NCBI RefSeq assembly: GCF_034140825.1
Contig: NC_089040.1
Span: 5,770,001-5,834,000, forward strand
Origin: Oryza sativa Japonica Group
Lineage: Eukaryota > Streptophyta > Magnoliopsida > Poales > Poaceae
Length of the DNA stretch: 64,000 bases
Direction: 5' to 3'
Shown here piece by piece: positions 10,995 to 23,245 of this stretch (the stretch's first letter is position 1; each line of letters starts with the position of its first letter). Below the pieces are notes generated by a model, which searched no databases, was not told where the DNA came from, and saw nothing but the letters and a program-made list of their open reading frames with translations. Position numbers and translations under genes: made by a program.

Positions 10995-13545
10995 ATGGGG
11001 GTGGGGCGAGCGCTGAGCGACGCGAAGCCGTACGTGGCGATGGTGCTGCTGCAGGTGGGGTTCGCGGGGATGTACATCGTCTCCGTGGCGTCGCTGAAGC
11101 GCGGCATGAACCACTTCGTCCTCGTCGTCTACCGCAACCTCGTCGCCACCGTCCTCATGGCCCCCTTCGCCCTCCTCCTCGAGAGGTAACCATTAACCCA
11201 AATGAAGATTTCAACATCGTTCAGATGTTCTGTTGTTATTCTTTACATGGTACCTCCATCATAAAATATGCCAACTTTTATCTACGAATCTAGGTATATA
11301 TGCACTAATTAAATTCATAGGTTAGAGTTGTTATATTCTGGAATGGAAAGAGTATGTTTCGTTAAAACTTATATCGTACCTATAAACTGGCTTCAAAGTA
11401 AACATGGGTATAAATGCATATGCATTTGCAATTTCCGATTTCATAATTTTTAATGTTCTAGACAACGGCACGATTTCCAAAAATATAACATATATTAACT
11501 ATGATTTTCTTTTATAATATATAAAAAATAAGTAAATATCTAATTTTATGAAAAATATGTTTATGACTAATATATACATTGTGTTATAGTGTTTTGATAA
11601 AACTAAATATTTGAAAAGTTATTAATGGTTAAAGTTTTAATTGTTTGAACTCTCCCATATTCGAAACGTTGCAACTGGGGAAAAAAAATTTTTTTCCCAC
11701 TATCAACATTACACTCTGAGAGTCTGAGACACATGCATGTTCACCACACGTCCTGACGTACGCATGGAATAATTAACTGCATATATATAGCATATAGCTT
11801 GACGTCCAGATAAACTAACCGCCATATATGCTGGCACTAAGCCGGATTTGGCGCCCTTTTTTGTCGGTAAATATAAATCACAAGTGTTAGTTTGTTGGCA
11901 TCACCAGCTAGCTGATCGGAATTCAGAAACTATATATACTGTGCCCACTAATAGCACTACTCCATACTAAAGCAGACATGGTAACATGATGCTGATGGCT
12001 TATATGCATTCATGTATCCTTCATGCATATGCATTACACTGGTGCAAGCCCCACATTTGGAGATCACATAACAGAATCCAACAAAAACTAATCAAATTCT
12101 TTTTCTGAAAACTACTATTCCTAATCAATTATTCCAGATACATATATATGATTATGCTAGTGATTGTTAACTTCTTCTGTCATGTGGTTGATTACTCTTA
12201 ATTTGTTCTGAAAATTGATCTCTATTCTGCATTATTTCAGGGGAGTGAGGCCCAAGATGACACTGAGAATCTTCCTCAAGATCATGGGGCTTGCCATTCT
12301 TGAGTATGTGCCCAATAATCCCCTAACTCAATTCTTTTCTAGTACTCATCAAGGATGAATAATCAATAACCTGCTAATTAAATTAATTAAATTACATGTT
12401 AATTAATTAATCTGTGTTCTTGTTCATGTCAGGCCTGTGCTTGATCAGAACCTATACTACATGGGCGCGAAGCTGACCTCCGCCGGCTTCGCCTCGGCGC
12501 TCGTCAACATCCTCCCCGCCGTCACCTTCCTCCTCGCCGTCCTCCTCAGGATGGAGAAGGTCAGGCTCCGGAGCCTGCACAGCCAGGCCAAGATCGCCGG
12601 CACGGTGTTCACGGTGGCCGGCGCCGTGCTGATGATCATGTACCACGGCCCGGTGGTGCAGTTCCCGTGGTCGTCGTCGGCGAGCGGCAGCGCCGGTCAC
12701 CACGTCGACGGCGCGGCGGCGGCGGCGGCGACGGCGTCCAGCGCGTCCTCCTGGCTGAACGGCACCGTCATGCTCGTCGGCAGCTGCGTCTGCTGGTCGG
12801 GCTTCTTCATCCTCCAGAACAACACGCTGCAGAGCTACCCGGCCGAGCTGTCGCTGACGGCGCTCATCTGCGTGCTCGGCTCGGCGATGAGCGGCGCCGT
12901 CGCGCTCGTGGCGGAGCGCCGCGACATGAGCGTCTGGGTCATCGGCTTCGACACCCGCCTCTTCACCGCCGTCTACTCGGTAAATTCCGGCGAACTATGA
13001 ACTACCAATCAACCATCGAGCATACGAATAATCTTTCGCCATTGACGCATATCGATCTGATCAAAATCGCGATGAACATTTTGCAGGGGATAGTGTGCTC
13101 CGGCGTGGCGTACTACGTGCAGGGGCTCGTGACGAGGGCGCGTGGGCCGGTGTTCGTCACGGCGTTCCAGCCGCTCTGCATGATCATCACCGCCGTCTTG
13201 GGCTCCACCATTCTCAAAGAAGAGATCACTCTTGGAAGGTATAATTAATCACCTCAATTAGCTAAAATATCTATCTAATTCAACCGATTAATTTACGACT
13301 AAATTGAGTGCATCTGGTGATATTGCAGTGTGATCGGCGCGGTGATCATAGTGGTGGGGCTCTACGCGCTCATCTGGGGCAAGGGCGGCGACCACGCCGA
13401 CAACGGCAAGCCGCCGGCCGCCGCCGCCGCCGCGCCGGAGAAGGGCTTGCCATTGACCACGCTGCAGGCCAACGGCGACGGCGACGGCAAGCTTGCTGTG
13501 CTCGTCGCCGACGTCGAGATGCCGGCGGTGAAGGATGTCTACTAG
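10995..13545 (+). CDS. WAT1-related (nodulin MtN21 / EamA) transporter
   Basis: Membrane transporter of the plant drug/metabolite exporter family. WAT1 itself exports auxin from the vacuole; relatives carry amino acids or other small molecules. Inferred exons are 10995-11185, 12241-12303, 12433-12979, 13087-13238 and 13329-13545. They join in frame to 389 residues, the usual length. The chain opens with AKPYVAMVLLQVGFAGMYIV, a typical first helix, and has two EamA halves with about ten hydrophobic segments. Family words include YRNLVATVLMAPFALLLER, FASALVNILPAVTF and VFVTAFQPLCMIITAVLGS. A poly-Ala/Gly loop near residues 175-190 and a soluble C-terminal tail ending MPAVKDVY are lineage-type variable parts. 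The first intron (about 1.05 kb) is the longest. The substrate cannot be told from sequence. Confidence 0.93.
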
Positions 13546-14694
13546 CTTCTCTCTGACTCTCTGTGTGTATGTGCGTGCAACAATGTGCATGCATGGTCGA
13601 TCGCCTCTTGCGTGCAAACGGTGTTAATTTGAGGGGTAATTAAGATGGTTTAGATTGTTGATTAGTAATTAATTAGCTGTGTGAGTTAATGATGGATAAG
13701 ATATACTACGCAAGTGTTATGAAAGTGTTATGCATGTAGCGTTGTCTGTTGTGACGTACTCTCTGCAATCGTGGAGACGGATTAATATTGATTAATACTC
13801 GTATTGAGCTAGCTAACGACTTTTGCTAATTATGTTTTGTTCTATCTTAATTAAGTACTACACTTGATCAGTACGCACAAGCTATAGCTGCCTAGCTATA
13901 TATGCTTTAAACAGAATCCAGTCGCATCGATCCAAAGAGCTAGAAGCGTGTACTTTGAATCTGCAACGAATATATTTGTCACTATCTACCCTTCTTTTCA
14001 TGAGAGAGGTAGCTAGCTTTAGTTAACCTCTTTCCGTTGTGCATAATTCATGTCTTTAGCTTAGTGCAGGATGACGCTGATCGAACCATATATATTTCGG
14101 CATGTATCCTTGTCTTGAGCTAGTAGTTAATCACACTTAAGCTAACTAAAGGAATCAATCTATACTTTTAGTAAAGACATGGGATAATGATAGCCTAAAA
14201 GTAGCTCACCTTTGCTGAGTTTTTTTTTAGAGAGAAAGGGATTAGCCACTCTTTAAATTAGCAGGAGAAGATAGAATGAATGGTAGGTCAAGAAATCCCC
14301 AAAACAGCTCATCTTAAATAGCTCAAGCTGTAATTCACTTAATTGATAGAAAAAAAAAGTTAACTTTAGATCCTTCAACTATGGGTCCCCTTCATAACCG
14401 TCGTACTTAACTATGGTATAGAGCATTTCCTAATTATCAAAACCGCTGCAAATCTAATCCCTCGGTTGTTATCGTACATTTGGTTAAGACTTAAGCGTCG
14501 CGTCGGACAAAGACTACGTCAGCTTGTTATATAGAACGAAACCACTTTCAAAATAAGTGAGGAACTTAAATTTCCACTGTTTTTAAAGGTTAGGGGTCAC
14601 TTCCTACCTGATTATACAGTTTAGGGATGCTAATCAAACTCGACCACACAGTTGAGGGACGCAATATGGACTTTTCCTAATCTGATTCTCCTAT
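13546..14694. other. Spacer with a possible small Mutator-like MITE
   Basis: No gene is seen. Between about 14345 and 14680 the two ends read as loose inverted copies: a left GATCCTTCAACTATG type and a right complement GTCCCTCAACTGTG type. This suggests a decayed non-autonomous Mutator-like element, but no convincing 9-bp duplication was found. Confidence 0.4.
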
Positions 14695-15675
14695 GGAATA
14701 AGTCCACCCTTACTCCCATAGCTCCAATCTAATTCATATCACTAAACTACAATACTCCCTCCGTCCCAAAATATAACAACTTTTAGCCCTCAGGATTTGT
14801 CCCAAAATATAACAACTTTTTCACCAACATTCTTTGCCGTAGGGACCCGACCATCGCCTAGGAGCACCATCTCCTCCTTGGATCCATGCCGCCTCTCTCG
14901 ACTGGCCGAGCACACCACCGTCAGGCTGCGTCTCCATCCCTGGAGCTCCACGCCCTTCTCCCTCCTGACGACCGTCCGCCGCCTTTGTTGTAGCGATCGC
15001 CACCCACCTCGCAAGTCAGCGGGGATGCCAACGCGATGGACGCTGAGCTCATTGGCGCTGCTGAGGAGGCATGAGAAGGTAGGCCCGCCGGGGGATGGGA
15101 CGAGCAGCCACGTGAGCTACAAAGGCAGGGGCGGCGAGTACCCAAGGAACACGTGATAGGAGCGGTATATGAGCAGCATGCGAATGCGGTCGAGCTTGCA
15201 CGGGACGCGACGGTAGATCCTAAACAAGGCTTCGAAATGCAGGCCTGCCTCTACCACGCTACATGAGCTCCAGCTCGGCAGCGGACACCGCGGCGTCAGG
15301 CGTAGAAGAGGAGGACAAGGAGGCAGTGGCGACAACGGGGACAGAGGAGGAGCAGTAGCAGCGACGGCGAATGTTGGAAACTTGGAATGTTGATGACGCT
15401 GAGAAGCGGCCCGCAGCGGTCGCAGCGAATATGGGGCACAGGGGTGCCCGAGAAGAAGAAATGGAGGGGAGAAATAAGGTAACAGGTGGGTCCCACTTAT
15501 TTTTTTATTGTTTTATGACTGGGATGCCACGTCAACGAAAACATGCCCCAAACCGTTGAGGGAGTCAAATTGCACCGATTTCAATTAGTTGGGGGGATCG
15601 AGATATCCGGTTTTGTGGTTCAGGGTACGAATCAAATTCGGCCACTAGTAAAGGGAGTCAAAGTGGACCTATTTC
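14695..15675. mobile_element. Mutator-like element (possible Pack-MULE), 981 bp
   Basis: The left end GGAATAAGTCCAC matches the complement of the right end, GAAATAGGTCCAC, and similarity continues inward for about 55 bases with gaps. Flanks TTCTCCTAT (14686-14694) and TTCTCCTAC (15676-15684) agree at 8 of 9 positions, the duplication length of Mutator elements. The end resembles that of the element at 50120. Inside are a Stowaway-like fragment (14756-14830) and a GC-rich block (about 14840-15400) without a transposase. The block holds open frames on both strands that look like host coding DNA but that I cannot assign. Confidence 0.65.
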
Positions 15676-16001
15676 TTCTCCTACTCTCCAAGTACATGAA
15701 TGTACTTTAGGCCCAACCAACACGAGTTCTTCTTCAGAGACGCCACGGCCCAAATCCCTCAAGCAACGAAAGCCCAGTTGCTCCCGTCACGTGGGGGCCC
15801 ACACCCCCAATCCCGAGCCTAAACCAAACCCGTGAGCGCGGGGCCCACCCGTCAGAGTCCCGAGGGAAATTTCTTCACGTGCACCCCCTCCGAAAAACTA
15901 CAAAATCACCAACACACCCCTCCCTCCCCCCGCACGCCATTAACTCGTGCTCGCCTCGTTTTTAGTCCAAGCTTCCCCACGACTCCCCGCGACCGGAGAA
16001 G

Positions 16002-16024
16002 GAGAGAGAGAGAGAGAGAGAGAG
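16002..16024 (+). repeat. GA microsatellite in 5' leader
   Basis: An uninterrupted GA run ends about 24 bases before the p24 start codon, within the probable leader. GA/CT runs are common in rice leaders and can affect promoter strength. Confidence 0.75.
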
Positions 16025-16047
16025 TGGGGGCATCCAGATCGGCGGCG

Positions 16048-18360
16048 ATGGCGGCGGTGGCAGCGATGGTGGTGGTGGTGGCGCTGCTGCTGGGCGGCGG
16101 CGCGGTGGAGGCGGTGTGGCTCGACCTGCCGCCGACGGGGACCAAGTGCGTGTCCGAGGAGATCCAGCCCAACGTGGTGGTGCTCGCGGACTACGCCCTC
16201 ATGTACGAGTCCCACCCCACCGCGCACCCCACTGTGGCCGTCAAGGTAAAAACCCCCCCGCGGCCGCGATGCTTCCCTCCTCGTCTTCGCCTCTTCGGGG
16301 TAGTAGCTTGGATTGGAGTGCTGGGTTTTTTTTTTTTATGTTTCTCGGGTCGTGGTCTTTGATCTGGATCGGTGAATTTGAGGCGTTTTGGGATCTTTAG
16401 TGTGGCCGTTATGTCGCTCTGATTTTTGTTTTGGGAGAATTAAGCTGTAGTTAGTAGATTGGCCTTCTTTATCTGAGAAGAAATTCAGTACCGTGATAAT
16501 TCGAACGAATTAAGTTAGATATTCAGGTTTAAGAACAAGAAGAGTATTCACGCATAATCCGAAGGAGGATACATCTTTCTAGAGTTAAAAACTATGAATT
16601 TTATGGTAATAGTGTACATACTCAATATTTGTAGGAATACCTGGTAATTGGTAGGAATACCTTGTATTGGGCAGTTCATAATAGTAACCAATCTATTCTA
16701 AGTGCATCTCTCAGGGTAGAGGCAGCCAAGGTAAAACCCGTGAGCTAAATTTGGTGCACATCATACAAATTGGCTCAGATTCCACCTGCTCCTTGCTTCA
16801 GATGGGGATAGCTCTTTAATTTGAGATTCCCTATGCAGGATTGCAGTCTCCTAAGTAACTTTGCATGCAAGATTTCGCCTTTTCTTTTTGGCACCTATCA
16901 TTGAAAATTAGAAAATACCATACTTGTAGGTACTTACATCAAGGTCGAACAAATGCGTGATTATTTTTGTTCAGAATTAATGTTGTGACTAGGCATTACC
17001 AATAACTTTTGGAATTAACTGCAACGCCAGTATTCATGTATCATAGATTGCGCAATCAAGGGTTTTAGGGAAACATGTTAATCCATTTTCTCTGCTATTA
17101 TCATGATTCATGATTCATTGGAAAAGGCAAAGCCTTTTATGTTAATTTTTGAAGAAATCAAGCACGCAAGGCAAGGAAGCAAATTTAAATTATGGTGACT
17201 GATAAATCAGTTTAGTATTGCTTTTTTTTTTTTACCCACCGAGTATTTCAAATCAACTTATCTTTTTCCTAGAATAATGTGAATGCTGCAAAGCTATTTA
17301 TGTCTTGCACACAGATATAACCATCATGTTTAATAGTTCTTCATGTTGTATACTTGTATATCTACGAGCATGGTCCTCTTTTGGCTTCTTTACCAAAACA
17401 CTATAAATTCACATGTTTGTGATTTGTTTAGGTTACCTCACCATATGGTAATACTGTACATCACAATGAGAATGCCACAACGGGTCAGTTTGCGTTTACA
17501 ACTTCAGAAGCTGGAAATTACCTTGCGTGCTTCTGGCTAGACAGTCCGGAGAAAGGATCAGGAGTATCCCTAAATCTTGATTGGAAGATAGGGATTGCGG
17601 CAAAGGATTGGGACACTGTTGCTAAGAAGGAAAAAATTGAGGTGTGGCTATGGACTAATCATATATAATCTAGTCCTGCTGCACTCGTGTTAAGCATTGT
17701 TTTGTCTCTTTTTGCTGTTTTTCTTATCTGAATTTTTGTTGACCAGGGTGTAGAACTAGAACTCAGGAAACTTGAAGCTGCGGTGGAATCCATTCATCAC
17801 AATCTATTATATCTCAAAGCAAGGTGAGCTATCTACTCACATCTTTTCTTGTTTTTAATTACTCTTATCTACTTGATATTTGCATATGTATACAGTTTTA
17901 CTGATCCCTACTGCAGACAAGATAGTTGGGAGCAGTAATGTAATCCTGAGAGTGCCATTTAAGGCTTGAGCTTATCTCCATGGAAAGGCAACATATCAGA
18001 TCATATCTTTTCTCCCTATAAAAATGAATTGCTGCCCTGTGAATTTGTCCTGGACTTACCTTCGCATATGGTGATCCAGCATGGCACAGAATAAATTTGA
18101 AACCGATACAAAATTATTGCTGTAGTTTGTCCTGCATATGGTGATCCTGCACACTAGCATGTCATTTGGAATCTGCAGCGCGTGGAATAATGCATTATTC
18201 GATCTGTCTTTGCAGGGAAGCGGAGATGCGGACAGTGAGTGAGAAAACAAATTCTAGGGTTGCATGGTTTAGCATCCTGTCACTGGGAGTCTGCATCGTG
18301 GTGTCCGTTTTGCAGTTGTGGCATCTTCAAGGGTTCTTCCGGAAGAAGAAGCTCATCTAA
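16048..18360 (+). CDS. p24 family cargo receptor, delta subclass (emp24/GOLD)
   Basis: Type I membrane protein that cycles between ER and Golgi and helps load cargo such as GPI-anchored proteins into coated vesicles. Exons 16048-16245, 17432-17641, 17747-17823 and 18216-18360 join in frame to 209 residues, normal for the family. The order is signal peptide (1-22), GOLD domain (about 32-130) with the disulfide pair Cys34 and Cys99, a coiled coil with heptads (about 136-172), one transmembrane helix (about 178-198) and a short cytosolic tail FFRKKKLI. The tail's diphenylalanine suits COPII binding and its terminal KKLI is a dilysine COPI retrieval signal. The delta subclass is inferred from the tail and plant bias. 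The nearest alternative upstream ATG (15832) lies in the probable leader and gives no signal peptide. Confidence 0.95.
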
Positions 18361-18790
18361 ACCGATCCCTTGTTTGATATGTGTACTCCAGTGTTAACTT
18401 ACCTTAGGAAAAAGGGAGAGTTTTTGTCATGTTTAATTTCGAACAGCTCATGTGACGGTCAAATACAGTTGGTTGATACTCTATACATGAATTCAATAGC
18501 AAGCAACCTGTACTATTACTGTGTGCAAAACATGTTCAGAATTGGTTCTGGAATTATTCAGCCAACTTTTGGGTGATCATTGTGATTTGTGAAGTTATCT
18601 CAAATGGCTAGATTTGAAACGGGCAAATTCAGCTAAATTTGAAAATTCTTGAAAAAGAAAATGAGAAAACAGCTTTGGGCCTTTGCTGGGCTGGTTGGGC
18701 CTCTGATGAACAGCTCAATTGACATCTGGTTGAAGCGAATGTCAAGCTGAAGCCACACTTTTTTCTTAAAAAAAGAAAAAAAGAGGAAAA

Positions 18791-21700
18791 ATGAAGCTGA
18801 AGCCACACTCCAACCTCACGATGCCTCATCTCCGGCGGCGCCACCGCCGCCGCCTCCTCGCTGCCGTCGTCTTCCTCCTCCTCTCTGCCGTCGTCGCGCG
18901 ACCAGCAGCAGGCGCCTTCACCGAGCTCGAGTCCGCCCAGATCGGCCGCTTCCAGGACTACCTCCGCATCCGCACCGCCCACCCGTCCCCGGACTACGCC
19001 GGCGCCGCCGCCTTCCTCCTCCCCTACGCCGCCTCGCTCGGCCTCCGCGCCGCCACGCTCCACTTCACCCCGTGCAAGTCCAAGCCGCTCCTCCTCCTCA
19101 CGTGGCCGGGCACCGACCCCTCCCTCCCCTCCCTCCTCCTCAACTCCCACCTCGACTCCGTCCCGGCGGAGCCCGAGCAGTGGCTCCACCCGCCCTTCGC
19201 CGCCCACCGCGACGCCGCCACGGGCCGCGTCTACGCCCGCGGCGCGCAGGACGACAAGTGCCTCCCCATCCAGTACCTCGAGGCCATCCGCGGCCTCCGC
19301 GACGCCGGGTTCGCCCCCACCCGCACCCTCCACATCTCGCTCGTCCCCGACGAGGAGATCGGCGGCGCCGACGGGTTCGAGAAGTTCGCCCAGTCGGAGG
19401 AGTTCCGGGACCTCAATGTCGGGTTCATGCTCGACGAAGGGCAGGCGTCGCTGACGGATGAATTTAGGGTTTTCTATGGGGACAGGTTGGTGTGGAGGCT
19501 GATCGTGAAGGCTACCGGCGCACCCGGCCATGGCTCGAAGTTGTTCGACGGCGCCGCGGTGGAGAATTTGATGGATTGCGTGGAGACCATTGCCGGGTTC
19601 AGGGAGGCGCAATTCGGGATGGTGAAATCCGGGAAGAGAGGTCCCGGGGAGGTGGTGTCTGTGAATCCTGTGTACATGAAGGCTGGCACGCCGAGCCCCA
19701 CGGTAAGAACAAATGAACAATTCTACACTACTAACTAATTAGCTTAGGAGAAGATGATGCAATGTTCGTGACTTTGCGAGGAACTGGATTCTAAGGTTTG
19801 TGATGGTTAGACAACGTTGTCGACATCACCTAAATAGCCAAGAGAAGTAACCTATTCCAAAATTAAAATCTTAGTTCTTCCTGCAATAGTGTGTTGGGAG
19901 TTGTGATTAACTTTATAGCCTTGATAATAGTTGAGAGATACTATTTAATCATGCTGTTTATTGCTATACTTATGTCTGCTGCTTCAATTAGTGTAGTACT
20001 AGCTCATAGTTTTATGCACAAAGCATTATATCTTTACATGTAACTTTTTACTATACTTTTTAGCACAGGTAATAGTATCAGCATGCTAAGTTGTACACTT
20101 AGTCAACTCCCTAACTCAGATGAACAAATGAATGATTAATCATAAGCATACATTAAAAAGGGACTAGTCAAACTTAAGATGCAGGGCTCGGGAGTATACT
20201 TTTTTATGCACCAATTCATAGCAACATGAAGACTGAAGCAAAATATAAACTTGTATCCTTTCATCTTTTTAGATAGAATATTTAAGGGAGAATTTCTATC
20301 TCTTTTTTTTTTGTTCTTGTAAAGGGTGCACACACTCACATGTCCATCACTGTAGCATCAAATATGTGGCTTTACAACAATTTGTATACATTTATTTACG
20401 CTGAGATTTAACCTATTGAAATTAGTGGCCAAAATGTAGAGTTTGTCCTTAAGCCGTAACAAGTGACCATATTTGGCTGTCGTCTCCTTTTGTTGATTTC
20501 TAGTCCTATGGTCTGTTACTTTTGTTCATTTCCATGCCTTTGTTATTTTCTTTACAACAACGGGAAAAACTTGCATTTTGTTATCCATTTTTGTTGAATT
20601 TTGCTTGTTTCTGCATGCAACAGTTGAAGTGCGAGGATTAGATGTTGACACTTGTCACAAATCTTCTTTGTGTGTGATAAATCCTTTAGCTATGGGCATG
20701 ACATGTTTCTAGCTTCACTTACTTAAAGGACACATAATCTTTGGTTAGCATTGAGAAAAATCCAGTATGGCCAATGCCACCAATTTGTAGAAACTTATCA
20801 AGGGGTTCAAAAGAGGAAGATAACTGAGGAGGTGAAATTAGTCAAAACTTACCAAATGAAATCTTTGATCGCTGATGGATCACAACCATCGAAGTAAAGT
20901 TGAAGGGCCATTTCAATACGAAATACATTTCAATAGAGGAAGTTGAAGGGCTGACCATCCCAATATTTCAGTGGCATTTTTTCTTTTCTTTTGAATATGA
21001 GTGGTTTTCAATTAATCATATACCTATCACCTGAAATTAGCAGTGCCACGTCTCAAGTAATTGCATTTGATCTGAACTATCCTATACATAAGAAGATCAC
21101 ATGCTGAATCCCACATTCCCACTATCATTATATAGCATCCCTTTTGTTTCACTAACAGTTCCTTTGACTAAATTTGGCTGCACATTATCTGTGGCACTAT
21201 TTTTTTATCCTGCTAACAACTTGCTCTGGGCACCAACTATCAATTTTAGCTCCAGGTATCTATTACCTACTATTTAGATAAAATAACAAAGTTCTAGTGA
21301 AAATGGTGGCATTCACTGAATTGAGCATCAGTGTACTGTTTATTTATTTTGGCTTTTAAGAATCTAAAGGCAAATCGATGCAGGGTTTTGTAATGAATAT
21401 GCAACCCTCAGAAGCAGAAGTTGGTTTTGATTTTCGACTTCCTCCAACTGAAGACGTGGAACATATCATAAGAAGAATCAAAGAGGAATGGGCACCAGCT
21501 CATAAAAACTTAACCTACAAGGTGAAACTGTTGCAGTTCTATACTATCAACAGAAAATAACTTTAGTTCTGTATCAACAAACTCATGTATTGCCAAAATG
21601 GCTGACCTCCTGAAGTTTACCGTGCACAGCTGATGCAGAAAGGACCAACACGGGATTTGGCAGGACGCCCCATGGTCACACCAACCAATGCATCAAATCC

Positions 21701-22028
21701 TTGGTGGTCTGTATTTGAACAGGCTATCATATCTGCAGGTGGAAAGCTAGCTAAGCCTGAGATTTTATCTTCAACCACGGATTCACGCTTCATCAGGCAG
21801 TTGGGCATTCCGGCCCTTGGGTTTTCTCCGATGACAAACACTCCTATATTACTTCATGACAATAATGAGGTAAACCATCTTGGCTTGCTCTTGTTTAATC
21901 TTGGATACAATGTGATGCTCAAGCTAAGAGATGTCTTGAATTCGCAGTTTCTGGAGGATAAAGTATTCCTAAGGGGCATCAAAGTGTATGAACATATTAT
22001 TAGAGCACTGAGCTCCTTCAAAGGTTGA
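18791..22028 (+). CDS. ACY1: Aminoacylase-1-like M20 metallopeptidase
   Basis: Zinc enzyme predicted to release amino acids from N-acyl amino acids. Exons 18791-19702, 21384-21521, 21630-21869 and 21948-22028 join in frame to 456 residues, close to plant aminoacylase-1. M20 landmarks are His120 and Asp122 in NSHLDSVP, the bridging Asp in GAQDDK (about 154-155), the catalytic and zinc-binding glutamates 188-189 in PDEEIGG, the dimer-interface His247 in GAPGHGS and the last zinc ligand His426 in LHDNNE. All are present. The N-terminus is basic then hydrophobic (RRRLLAAVVFLLLSAVVA), so entry into the secretory pathway is likely. The in-frame ATG at 18821 would keep that signal and is an equally good start. 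The first exon is very GC-rich, the rest AT-rich, as often in grasses. Confidence 0.94.
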
Positions 22029-22680
22029 TTCATAATAGGAAACTGCTATTGCATAAAGTGTACCATTGATGTACTTTCACCTCATGTTGGAAGACTGGAG
22101 TTGCAGGAAAGAAGCCACCCTCAAAGATACAGTTTTCTCAGAAATGGTTCAGGCCCAACCATACCATAATAAACATGTTGGGAATTGGGAATAATGCATA
22201 TCTGCTGAACATTGTATTTTTAATGATTGTGTAAGCAGATCAATCTGTACACATATACGAATTTATGAACTGCGACAGTGTGGTGTTCAAGTCCACGGCT
22301 GGATTGGTCTACCTGTAGTTCTGCTGGTTTTATCTGTTTTCTTTGGGAAACCACATCCGCGTTTTCTCTTGGCATTTTTTTTCCCTTTTGCCAATTGAAC
22401 TGTCATGTATCACTACGAACCAGTGATGAATATACAATGAATAAACCAGTACAATTTAGGAGGTGTAAACACACGATGTAATTATAATATTTGGTGAACA
22501 TGTCTGATGTTGAAACTACTGTGAACTGTCAGTTGACGCGACAAAATTCGAACTATATGCTAATGCTGGTGATGATCATGCTGAGCCCTAATGGACGATT
22601 GATCGCCCGCTATTCGCTACCCTCCTCCCCCCTCCCTCCGTTTCCTTTTTTGGCACCGTATTACTATTCTATTTTAGTAA
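22029..22680. other. 3' flank of the aminoacylase gene, no further gene
   Basis: Probable 3' untranslated region followed by AT-rich DNA. Short open frames at 22278-22481 and 22491-22694 have no resemblance to known proteins. Confidence 0.5.
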
Positions 22681-23245
22681 ATTTATACACCTAAAGTTTA
22701 TACACCTCAAGTTTACACATCTAAAGTTTGGAGACCTAAAGTTTATAAGTCAAAAGTTTATATATCCGATTCAAATTTGAATTTGAATTCAAATATTTTT
22801 TTATATATAGTATTTCTATACATCTAAAGTTTATACACCTAAAGTTTATAGACCTAAAGTTTATAAGTCAAAAGTTTATATATCCGATTCAAATTTAAAT
22901 TTGAATTATATCCGATTCAAATTTAAATTTGAATTATATCCGATTTAAATTTGAATTTGAATTTGAATTCAAATATCCGATTCAAATTTGATTTCAAATA
23001 TTTTTCATATATAGTATTTCTATACATCTAAAGTTTATACACCTAAAGTTTATACACCTAAAGTTTATATACCCGATTCAAATTTGAATTCAAATATTAT
23101 ATATATATATATAGTATTTCTATACATCTAAAGTTTATACACCTAAAGTTTATAGATCCAAAGTTTATAAGTCAAAAGTTTACATGCCCAATTCAAATTT
23201 GAATTTGAATTCAAATTTTTTATATATAGTATTTCTATACATAAA
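22681..23245 (+). repeat. AT-rich higher-order tandem array
   Basis: Short units such as CACCTAAAGTTTATA repeat and are grouped into about four larger blocks. Each block holds several AAAGTTTATA units, then ATCCGATTCAAATTTGAA-type palindromic words, then TATATAGTATTTCTATACAT. Block lengths differ through gain or loss of inner units. Confidence 0.85.

Noticed and set aside
14345-14680. Possible complete small Mutator-like MITE
   Set aside because: The ends are only loosely inverted and no 9-bp duplication fits, so it was left as a note on the spacer.
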